From positions 1 through 12,446 of the forward strand of contig JAGPGI010000039.1 in assembly GCA_018056045.1 (NCBI GenBank): a stretch of 12,446 nucleotides of DNA, given 5' to 3'. Each line of letters opens with the position of its first letter. The stretch's first letter is position 1. Made by a program: the position numbers and the translations under genes. Below the pieces are notes generated by a model. It was not told the DNA's origin, ran no database searches, and worked only from the letters and a program-made list of their open reading frames with translations. The DNA is from Paracoccus sp. (in: a-proteobacteria) (GTDB lineage Bacteria; Pseudomonadota; Alphaproteobacteria; Rhodobacterales; Rhodobacteraceae). Below, piece after piece: positions 7,493-12,446 of this stretch.

Positions 7493-8011
7493 ATGACCGA
7501 CGAGACCAGCAACGGCGCCCCCGAGGTGCCGAAAACCGAACAGGCCGGCGTGCGGCTGCAGATCCTGACGCAATACACGCGCGATCTGTCATTCGAGAAC
7601 GCGGTGGCGCAAAAGGGCCTGCCCTCGGGCGAGGTCCAGCCTGAAATCAGCGTGCAGGTCAGTCTGGATGCCCGCAAGCGTCCGACCGAGCACCAATACG
7701 AGGTCATCACCAAGTTCCGCGTGCAGTCGGTCAACGCCAAGGACAAGGCGCCGCTGTTCCTGTGCGAGCTGGATTACGGCGGCATCTTCCATATCGAGGG
7801 CGTGCCCGAGGATCAGATGCACCCGTTCCTGATGATCGAATGCCCGCGCATGATGTTCCCCTATGTGCGGCGCATCGTGTCGGACATGACCCGCGACGGC
7901 GGCTTCCCGCCCTTCAACATGGACCCGATCGATTTCGTGGCGCTGTATCGGCAGGAAATCGCGCGGCGGATGCAATCGGGCGAACGGCCAGCCAACCAGC
8001 CGCTGTCCTGA
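7493..8011 (+). CDS. secB: Protein-export chaperone SecB
   Basis: A 172-residue cytoplasmic chaperone that works as a homotetramer. It holds precursors unfolded and hands them to SecA for export through SecYEG. Seen: the SecB core from about residue 21, with LQILTQYTRDLSFENA, then the beta-sheet region YEVITKFRVQ, LFLCELDYGGIFHIEGV and LMIECPRMMFPYVRRIVSDM, then DGGFPPFNMDPIDFVALYRQ. The motif FPYVRRIVSDMTRDGGFPP is diagnostic. The first 20 residues are a polar, variable extension as in other alphaproteobacteria. GAGGAGAA at 7481-7488 is a near-consensus ribosome-binding site 4 bases before the ATG. It follows fxsA by 49 bp. Confidence 0.98.
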   Translation: MTDETSNGAPEVPKTEQAGVRLQILTQYTRDLSFENAVAQKGLPSGEVQPEISVQVSLDARKRPTEHQYEVITKFRVQSVNAKDKAPLFLCELDYGGIFHIEGVPEDQMHPFLMIECPRMMFPYVRRIVSDMTRDGGFPPFNMDPIDFVALYRQEIARRMQSGERPANQPLS

Positions 8012-8044
8012 GAATTTCACATTGTCGTGAGGTCCGTGGGTTCG

Positions 8045-8071
8045 CCGACCTGCGGGCCTTTCGCATGTCGG
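8045..8071 (+). other. Imperfect hairpin downstream of secB
   Basis: CCGAC-C-TGCG (8045-8054) pairs with CGCA-T-GTCGG (8062-8071) with one mismatch and a 7-base loop, in the 128 bp between secB and the HD-domain gene. No T tract follows. It could be a 3' end structure for the secB message. Nothing else is seen in this gap apart from the ribosome-binding site of the next gene. Confidence 0.3.
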
Positions 8072-8139
8072 TGCCGGCGATTCTCTGGCGGGGCGCCGGC
8101 GATGCGGCTAGGGTCCCGCACAGGGCAGGAGAATGGTGC

Positions 8140-8751
8140 ATGGCGACGCGGCCGAAACGGGCATGGCAAAGGATGCTGTCGGGGCGCAGGCTGGACCTGC
8201 TGGATCCGACGCCCATGGATATCGAGATTTCCGACATTGCCCATGGCCTTGCCTTCGTGGCGCGCTGGAACGGCCAGACCCATGGTGACTGGGCCTATAG
8301 CGTGGCCGAGCATTCGCTGCTGGTCGAAGAGATCTTTGTGCGGGGCGAGCATGGCCAGGATCCGCGCTGGCGGCTGGCGGCGCTTTTGCATGACGCGCCC
8401 GAATATGTCATTGGCGACATGATTTCGCCGGTCAAGGCGGCGCTGGGCGGCGAATATGGCGAGATGGACACGCGGCTGACGGCGGCCATCCACCGCCGCT
8501 TTGGCCTGCCGGCGCAATTGCCGCTGGCGATCAAGCGCGCGATCAAGCAGGCCGACCGGGTTTCGGCATGGCTTGAGGCAATCCAGATCGCCGGATTTTC
8601 CCGCGCCGAGGCGGATCGCCTGTTTCCGGTGCCAAAAGACGAATTGCTGCAGGGGCTGGAGATACGCCTGCGCCCGCCCCGGGAAACACGGGCTGACTAT
8701 TTGGCCCGTTTTGACCAGCTAATTGTCAAAATTGACCAACTGGAAAAGTGA
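8140..8751 (+). CDS. HD-domain phosphohydrolase, YfbR-like 5'-nucleotidase
   Basis: A 203-residue cytoplasmic metal-dependent phosphohydrolase of the HD superfamily. The motif set matches E. coli YfbR, a 5'-deoxynucleotidase acting on dNMPs: His35 in DIAHGLA, AEHSLLVEE with His58, LLHDAPEYVIGDMISPVK with His84-Asp85 and Glu88, and QADR with Asp139. These are the metal-binding H...HD...D residues, all present. The GD...SPVK stretch is specific to the YfbR branch, whereas substrate range remains inferred. The start at 8140 is chosen because AGGAG (8127-8131) lies 8 bases upstream. The frame stays open back to 7762 across secB, but that part is a secB shadow. It may belong to the fxsA-secB transcript and ends at a strong bidirectional terminator. 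Confidence 0.9.
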   Translation: MATRPKRAWQRMLSGRRLDLLDPTPMDIEISDIAHGLAFVARWNGQTHGDWAYSVAEHSLLVEEIFVRGEHGQDPRWRLAALLHDAPEYVIGDMISPVKAALGGEYGEMDTRLTAAIHRRFGLPAQLPLAIKRAIKQADRVSAWLEAIQIAGFSRAEADRLFPVPKDELLQGLEIRLRPPRETRADYLARFDQLIVKIDQLEK

Positions 8752-8760
8752 CGGAAAAGG

Positions 8761-8789
8761 GAAACCCCGCGCGAATATCGCGGGGTTTC
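8761..8789. terminator. Bidirectional intrinsic terminator
   Basis: GAAACCCCGCG (8761-8771) and CGCGGGGTTTC (8779-8789) form a perfect 11 bp stem around a 7-base loop. It sits in the 51 bp between the convergent HD-domain gene and hvrA. The stem arms end in TTT on the plus strand and, read in reverse, TTT then CCCTTTTCC on the minus strand, so it can stop transcripts from both sides. It is the clearest terminator in the window. Confidence 0.85.
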
Positions 8790-8802
8790 GATTCAGGCCG
8801 GA

Positions 8803-9111
8803 TCAGATTTCCAGGCTTTCCAGATTTTTTCCTGCATCCAGAGCTTCTTGCACCCAGCGCGGCTTGCGGCCACGCCCGGTCCAGGTCTGCTCGGGATCCT
8901 GCGGATTTGCATATTTGGGGGCGACCTTGCCGCGCGTCGCCTTGGCAACGGTCAGATCGGCAAGGTTGAACCCGAATTCGCGTGCCGCATTCTCGGCCGC
9001 TGTCAAAGCCTCCCGTTTGCGGCGATCCTCGAATGTGGAGATGGCGCGATCAAGCTTGTTGCGGAGATCCCGCAGCTCTTTCAGTGACATGTCGTCCAGA
9101 TCGATGTTCAT
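8803..9111 (-). CDS. hvrA: H-NS family nucleoid protein HvrA-like
   Basis: A 102-residue H-NS/StpA-family DNA-binding protein. The N-terminal part (about residues 8-45, MSLKELRDLRNKLDRAISTF and a charged helix) is the predicted coiled-coil dimerisation region. The C-terminal part carries the DNA-binding motif TWTGRGRKPRW at 76-86, preceded by KYANPQDP. In Rhodobacter capsulatus HvrA, and in R. sphaeroides Spb, members of this family lie beside regA and regulate light-harvesting and nitrogen-fixation genes. Here the same position, next to regA on the same strand, supports the name. Which genes it controls in this organism cannot be read from the window. AGGAAG (complement of 9121-9126) lies 9 bases before the ATG. 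The 94 bp gap to regA is unusually AT-rich, so the gene may have its own promoter. Confidence 0.88.
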   Translation of the reverse strand: MNIDLDDMSLKELRDLRNKLDRAISTFEDRRKREALTAAENAAREFGFNLADLTVAKATRGKVAPKYANPQDPEQTWTGRGRKPRWVQEALDAGKNLESLEI

Positions 9112-9205
9112 CTTATTTTTCTTCCTGGGTTGGCAGATTGTATATCAAGTATATGCCAATATTTTGAATCAGGAATAGAAATCAATGATCTTTCTGGACA
9201 GGGTA
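9112..9205. promoter_or_regulatory. AT-rich leader region upstream of hvrA
   Basis: Counted by hand, this 94 bp gap is about 34 percent GC in a high-GC window. It contains GTATATCAAGTATAT (two GTATAT copies three bases apart), AATATTTTGAATC, and on the minus strand TTGGCA, TATACT and TACAAT, which resemble promoter hexamers, though no pair has ideal spacing. It probably holds the hvrA promoter and may also bind HvrA itself, since H-NS proteins prefer AT-rich DNA. Both points are inference. Confidence 0.45.
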
Positions 9206-9754
9206 TTATCTGGGGCTTCTTTTGGCCAAAATCCGCTGCAAGGTGCGGCGATGCATATGCAGGCGGCGGGCGGTTTCGCTGACATTGCGGTCGCATTGCT
9301 CATAAACGCGCTGGATATGTTCCCAGCGCACGCGGTCGGCCGACATCGGCGCCTCGGGGGGCGGCGGCAGGGTTTCACCATGTGACAGCAGCGCATGCAT
9401 GACGTCATCGGCATCGGCGGGTTTGGCCAGATAATCGGTCGCGCCCATCTTGATCGCCGCCACGGCGGTGGCGATGGCGCCATAGCCGGTCAGCACCACG
9501 ATGCGGGCATTCGCGCGCGCCTCGCGCAGCGCCTCGACGACATCCAGCCCGTTGCCGTCCTCAAGCCGCAGATCGACCACGGCATAGGCTGGGGCATGGA
9601 CTTGCAGCGCGCTGCGGGCCTCGGCGACAGACAGCGCCCGCGTCACCTGAAAGCCGCGCTTTTCCATCGCCCGGGCCAGCCGGTTCAGGAATATCTCGTC
9701 GTCATCGACAAGCAGCAGGCTGGGATCGGGTCCGATATCGTAGTCGTCGGCCAT
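9206..9754 (-). CDS. regA: Redox response regulator RegA/PrrA/ActR
   Basis: A 182-residue two-component response regulator, the partner of RegB. In the Rhodobacter group it controls photosynthesis, carbon and nitrogen fixation, respiration and hydrogenase genes according to redox state. Seen: receiver domain with acidic pocket LLLVDDDE (Asp17-Asp19), phosphoacceptor Asp61 in YAVVDLRLEDGNGL, VLTGYG with the conserved Thr, and Lys of YLAKPAD. A proline-rich linker (LPPPPEAP) follows, then a Fis-type helix-turn-helix in RVRWEHIQRVYEQ...NVSETARRLHMHRRTLQRIL, nearly invariant in this family. The length is normal. GGAAGG (complement of 9764-9769) lies 9 bases before the ATG. senC ends 63 bp upstream, so senC-regA are likely one transcript, possibly running into hvrA. 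Confidence 0.97.
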   Translation of the reverse strand: MADDYDIGPDPSLLLVDDDEIFLNRLARAMEKRGFQVTRALSVAEARSALQVHAPAYAVVDLRLEDGNGLDVVEALREARANARIVVLTGYGAIATAVAAIKMGATDYLAKPADADDVMHALLSHGETLPPPPEAPMSADRVRWEHIQRVYEQCDRNVSETARRLHMHRRTLQRILAKRSPR

Positions 9755-9777
9755 ATGCGCGCACCTTCCGAAAGCTC

Positions 9778-9795
9778 ATAGGTCCATAGGTCCAT
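9778..9795. repeat. Short tandem repeat between senC and regA
   Basis: ATAGGTCC occurs twice head to tail (9778-9785 and 9786-9793) followed by AT, in the 63 bp gap upstream of regA. The 8 bp unit is too short and too few in copies to prove function. It could be a small duplication or a pair of operator half-sites. Confidence 0.5.
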
Positions 9796-9817
9796 TCGGC
9801 TCTGTGGTCAAATCCGG

Positions 9818-10447
9818 CTAGCTTGTCGCGTTGATGAAACAGGCGGTGCGGTCGGCGAGTTCCACCGGCGGCACGTCGCGGCCAAAGAATTCCACCGTGC
9901 CGGCGCTGGGCATGACCAGATAGGTATTGGTCATATGGTCGACCAGATAATTCTCGGGGTCGTCCTGATCGTTCAGCCGATAGAAATTGCGCCATGATTT
10001 CGACACGGCGTCGATTTCCTCGGGGGTGCCGGTCAGGCCGATCATGCGCTCATGCATGGTTTCGACAAAACCGCGCAGCACCTCGGGCGTATCGCGCCTG
10101 GGATCGACCGAGATGAAGACCGGCGTCACCTCGATCCCGCGTTCCTGCAGGATGGCCACGGCCTCGGCGTTGCGGGCGCTGTCCAGCGGGCAGACATCCG
10201 GGCAATAGGTATAGCCGAAGTAAAGCAGCGCCGGCTTGGCGAAGACCTGTTCCGAGCTGACCCGCGCGCCGGTCTGGTCGGTCAGGGTAAAGGGCCCGCC
10301 AAGCTGGTCAAATCCCCCCGCCATGGCGCTTTTGCGGCAACCGGCATAGGGGTCGTCCTTGCCGCGCGACAGCCAGAGCGATCCGGTGACCAGCACCAGC
10401 CCCGCCGCCGCACCGCCCAGCATCAGGATGCGCCTGTCCATATTCAT
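9818..10447 (-). CDS. senC: SCO1/SenC/PrrC copper-binding protein
   Basis: A 209-residue (211 if the first ATG is used) membrane-anchored periplasmic SCO-family protein. It delivers copper to the CuA or CuB centre of cytochrome oxidase, and in R. sphaeroides PrrC has been proposed to relay oxidase activity to the RegB homologue. Seen: an N-terminal hydrophobic anchor (about residues 8-27, LMLGGAAAGLVLVTGSLWL), then a thioredoxin fold with the copper ligands in YTYCPDVCPLD (two cysteines four residues apart) and the third ligand His in VDHMTNTYLV. ISVDPRRDTPEVL is also typical. Three in-frame ATGs lie at 10453, 10447 and 10441. GGAG (complement of 10455-10458) is 7 bases before the second but only 1 before the first, so 10447 is preferred. 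It is divergent from regB and cotranscribed with regA. Confidence 0.93.
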   Translation of the reverse strand: MNMDRRILMLGGAAAGLVLVTGSLWLSRGKDDPYAGCRKSAMAGGFDQLGGPFTLTDQTGARVSSEQVFAKPALLYFGYTYCPDVCPLDSARNAEAVAILQERGIEVTPVFISVDPRRDTPEVLRGFVETMHERMIGLTGTPEEIDAVSKSWRNFYRLNDQDDPENYLVDHMTNTYLVMPSAGTVEFFGRDVPPVELADRTACFINATS

Positions 10448-10472
10448 ATGCATGCTCCGTTCCGTCAGGGTT

Positions 10473-10505
10473 CATTGATCGCTCATCCGTTGCCGGGTAT
10501 CAATG
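10473..10505. promoter_or_regulatory. Inverted repeat and candidate shared promoter, senC / regB
   Basis: CATTGAT (10473-10479) and ATCAATG (10499-10505) form a perfect 7 bp inverted repeat 19 bases apart. On the plus strand it gives TTGATC, 17 bases, TATCAA (10475-10503). On the minus strand it gives TTGATA, 17 bases, GATCAA. Both resemble a housekeeping promoter with ideal spacing, so the same 29 bp could drive regB to the right and senC-regA to the left. It could equally be an operator for a dimeric regulator. Each hexamer matches the consensus only in part. Confidence 0.4.
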
Positions 10506-10538
10506 CCAGCACGCCCCTGCTTGCATCAAGGCCGCCCC

Positions 10539-11882
10539 ATGCCCTTTGGACTCGTGTCCCGCCGCATCGATCTGCTGCCCGGCCAGCCCGGACCCGAGCC
10601 GATCCGTCTGGACACGCTGGTCCTGCTGCGCTGGGTGGCGATCGCCGGCCAGCTTGCGGCGGTCTGCGCGGCACTGCTGATCGGTGCCGAATTCGCGCTG
10701 GCCCCGGTTCTGGTGGTGATCGCGCTGGCGGCGGCGCTGAATACGATGCTGATGGTCCGACCGGGCCGCCGGATCTCGGCCGATGAGGCGGCGTTGCAAC
10801 TGGGCTTCGATCTGGTGCAGGTGGCGATCCTGCTGGCGCTGACCGGGGGGCTGACCAATCCATTCGCGCTGCTGCTGCTGGTGCCGGTGACCATTGCCGC
10901 CACCGCCCTGCCCGGCCGGCAGGTTCTGGCGCTGGCCATCGCCACCGTGCTGATGGTGACGCTGACCGGCGTATTCGCCCAGCCGCTCAGCTTCGGCGCC
11001 GGGGCGCCAATGCCGCTTCAGCAGCCGCTTCTGGTCGGGCACTGGTTCGCCATTGTCATTGGCGCCGCCTTTTTCGCCGCCTTTGCGCGGCGGGTCGCGG
11101 CCGAGATCAGCGCCAGTTCGGACGCGCTTTTCGCCGCGCGCATGGCGCTCGAGCGCGAGCAGCGGCTGCAGCATCTGGGTGGGGTCGTCGCCGCCGCCGC
11201 GCATGAGCTGGGCACGCCCCTTGCCACGATCAAGCTGGTCAGCGCCGAGCTGGCCGACGAGCTGGCCGAGGCCCTGCCCGACCGCGAGGATCTGGCCGAG
11301 GATGCCGCCATCCTGCGCCAGTCCGCGGATCGTTGCCGCGACATCATGCGCTCGATGGGGGCATCCGGGCGCGACGATTTGCTGATCCGCTCGGCGCCCT
11401 TGGCCGAGGTGCTCGCCGAGGCGGCCGCCCCCCATCGCGGGCGCGGCGCCAAAATCGTCATCGAGGCGGCCGGGGACATGCCGGTCATCCGGCGCGACGC
11501 GGCGGTCATCCACGGCTTGCGCAACCTGATCCAGAACGCCGTCGATTTCGCCGGCAGCCGGGTGCTGATCCGGGCCAGCCGCGACCGGCGCGATCTGCGC
11601 ATCCTGATCTCGGATGACGGGCCGGGCTTTCCGCCGGCGCTTTTGCCGCGCATCGGCAATCCCTTCCTGACCACCCGCCCCCGCGCCGAGGATGGCCGCA
11701 GCTATGAGGGCATGGGTCTGGGCCTGTTCATCGCCAAGGCGCTGCTGCAGGGATCGGGCGCGCGGCTGAATTTCGGGAATGGCGCTGGAGGCGGCGCCGA
11801 GATCGCCGTGACATGGCCGTTAACCCGGATCGCGGCCAGCGACCGTGGCGCTTTGGGCCCTAATCCGGAAATTCACGACTGA
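10539..11882 (+). CDS. regB: Redox-sensing sensor histidine kinase RegB/PrrB
   Basis: A 447-residue inner-membrane kinase that senses quinone pool and redox state and phosphorylates RegA. Seen: about six hydrophobic segments in residues 25-185, with the family-specific quinone-site heptad GGLTNPF at 103-109, then H-box AAAAHELGTPLATIKLV with His222. SADRCRDIM follows with Cys266, corresponding to the redox-active cysteine of R. capsulatus RegB (Cys265). The ATP-binding part has the N box NLIQNAVDFA near 329-338, G1 DDGPGF near 359-364, and G2 GMGLGLFIA near 391-399. All key residues are intact. The start at 10539 is chosen because AAGG (10528-10531) lies 7 bases upstream. The in-frame ATG at 10503 would overlap the candidate -10 element and has no ribosome-binding site. 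It is divergent from senC-regA. Confidence 0.96.
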   Translation: MPFGLVSRRIDLLPGQPGPEPIRLDTLVLLRWVAIAGQLAAVCAALLIGAEFALAPVLVVIALAAALNTMLMVRPGRRISADEAALQLGFDLVQVAILLALTGGLTNPFALLLLVPVTIAATALPGRQVLALAIATVLMVTLTGVFAQPLSFGAGAPMPLQQPLLVGHWFAIVIGAAFFAAFARRVAAEISASSDALFAARMALEREQRLQHLGGVVAAAAHELGTPLATIKLVSAELADELAEALPDREDLAEDAAILRQSADRCRDIMRSMGASGRDDLLIRSAPLAEVLAEAAAPHRGRGAKIVIEAAGDMPVIRRDAAVIHGLRNLIQNAVDFAGSRVLIRASRDRRDLRILISDDGPGFPPALLPRIGNPFLTTRPRAEDGRSYEGMGLGLFIAKALLQGSGARLNFGNGAGGGAEIAVTWPLTRIAASDRGALGPNPEIHD

Positions 11883-11895
11883 TGCTCTCATTACG

Positions 11896-11925
11896 TTAAC
11901 TACTTCTTGATAATATCGCTATAGT
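11896..11925 (+). promoter_or_regulatory. Candidate promoter of the DivL-like gene with a CtrA-like site
   Basis: TTAACT (11896-11901) and TATAGT (11920-11925) are 18 bases apart and match the housekeeping consensus in 4 and 5 of 6 positions. The first element lies inside TTAA-N7-TTGA (11896-11910), one base from the CtrA box TTAA-N7-TTAA known from Caulobacter. The 78 bp gap after regB is about 42 percent GC, clearly lower than the flanking genes. Confidence 0.4.
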
Positions 11926-11960
11926 TGTATCCGTGGGTGATTTTATTTCGGGTGCGGGCG

Positions 11961-12446
11961 ATGGTCGGACAGTTTTTCATCGCATTCTCGGCAGCGGCGG
12001 TGGCGGTCATGCTGGCGTTGGCGGCAATCTGGGCAATTGACCGGCGCCGGGGATGGGTTGCCTCGACAGCCCGCCTCGACAGCGACATCGAACCGATCGC
12101 CTTCCTGTTTCATGACCGGGTGCTGATTGATGCGACCGCGCCGGCGCGCGCCCTGCTCCATGCCCTGCCGGGCGACGGGGATTGGCAGCGCCTCAGCGCA
12201 TGGCTGTCGATGCGCCTGCCCGATTCTGCGGCCCGGCTTGCCGAACTGGGCAGCGAGCCGCGGCTCGAGCTGAGCGAATCGGCGGGCGGGCGGAACCTGC
12301 GGCTGCTGGCCGAGGATCTGGGCGAGGGGGTCTTGCGCATCACCCTGACCGATCCCGATGCCGAGAATGCCGGGATTTTCGTCGCTCCGCTGTCCTTCTC
12401 GGCGATGGAGCACGAGCTTGACATCCTGCGCCGCACCATGGATCAA
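11961..12446 (+). CDS. Membrane-anchored sensor protein, N-terminal part, DivL-like
   Basis: The first 162 residues of a protein that runs off the window. One membrane helix (about residues 4-25, QFFIAFSAAAVAVMLALAAI) is followed by basic DRRRG, and then by a cytoplasmic domain with FLFHDRVLIDATAPARALL, which looks like the start of a PAS-type sensor domain. The segment SFSAMEHELDILRRTMDQ at the end looks like the helical linker before a second PAS domain. A single N-terminal helix with serial PAS domains is the layout of DivL, the atypical kinase that controls CckA-CtrA signalling in alphaproteobacteria. Orthology is inferred, because the catalytic part is not in the window. No strong ribosome-binding site is visible. 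In-frame GTG codons at 11937 and 11952 are alternative starts. Expression probably comes from the promoter candidate at 11896-11925. Confidence 0.65.
   Translation, partial: MVGQFFIAFSAAAVAVMLALAAIWAIDRRRGWVASTARLDSDIEPIAFLFHDRVLIDATAPARALLHALPGDGDWQRLSAWLSMRLPDSAARLAELGSEPRLELSESAGGRNLRLLAEDLGEGVLRITLTDPDAENAGIFVAPLSFSAMEHELDILRRTMDQ

Noticed and set aside
7762..8139. Extension of the HD-domain gene upstream to 7762
   Set aside because: This part overlaps secB in another frame and has shadow composition. The ATG at 8140 has a good ribosome-binding site and leaves a family-length protein.
10475..10503. FNR/FnrL box between senC and regB
   Set aside because: The half-sites TTGAT and ATCAA are present, but 19 bases apart rather than 4, so a single FNR dimer would not fit. 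Kept only as an inverted repeat.
10503..10538. RegB start at 10503
   Set aside because: No ribosome-binding site, and it overlaps the candidate -10 element. The ATG at 10539 has AAGG at proper distance.
10500..11513. 337-residue open frame on the minus strand inside regB
   Set aside because: Antisense to regB, with repetitive Gln/Arg/Gly-rich sequence typical of shadow frames.
1..12446. Mobile elements, CRISPR arrays, tRNA or rRNA genes, phage genes
   Set aside because: I looked for transposase or integrase motifs, regularly spaced repeats and tRNA-like cloverleafs and found none. The region reads as ordinary core genome.

Overview
The window is a stretch of alphaproteobacterial core chromosome, almost certainly from the Rhodobacteraceae. 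A Paracoccus-like genus is my best guess, but the sequence does not prove it. The reasons are the high GC content with strong G/C third-position bias, the alpha-type AddA, an HslV with a short propeptide, and above all the order regB / senC-regA-hvrA, which is the redox-control locus known from Rhodobacter. Genes are densely packed. I see no mobile element, CRISPR array, tRNA or rRNA, and no gene-free gap longer than about 130 bp.

Left part (1-3188): the 3' end of addA (helicase-nuclease for double-strand break repair) is followed by trxA (thioredoxin). Convergent to them is an uncharacterised 299-residue protein with a motif like those of GT-B/capsule-synthesis proteins. Middle (3216-5526): hslV and hslU (ATP-dependent protease) sit behind a heat-shock-type promoter candidate and are separated by a hairpin-rich intergenic element. 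A 59-residue two-helix membrane protein of PLDc_N type follows, too short for a 60-residue ORF cut-off. Two hairpins separate it from the convergent Tim44-like/smr pair (5536-6786, minus strand). Divergent from that pair are fxsA and secB, then a YfbR-like HD nucleotidase (6898-8751), closed by a perfect bidirectional terminator.

Right part (8803-12446): the Reg/Prr redox module. On the minus strand lie senC (copper chaperone of cytochrome oxidase), regA (response regulator) and hvrA (H-NS-family nucleoid protein). On the plus strand lies regB (redox-sensing histidine kinase). The two arms share an 85-91 bp promoter region containing an inverted repeat. RegB responds to quinone and redox state and phosphorylates RegA. 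SenC supports the terminal oxidase whose activity feeds back on RegB. HvrA is a DNA-bending accessory regulator. The window ends inside a membrane-anchored sensor protein resembling the N terminus of DivL.

No clearly novel system is present. The points most worth a second look are the uncharacterised 2289-3188 gene, the inverted repeat between senC and regB, the heat-shock promoter candidate of hslVU, the AT-rich gap before hvrA, the CtrA-like site before the DivL-like gene, and the unusual gene order at both window edges.
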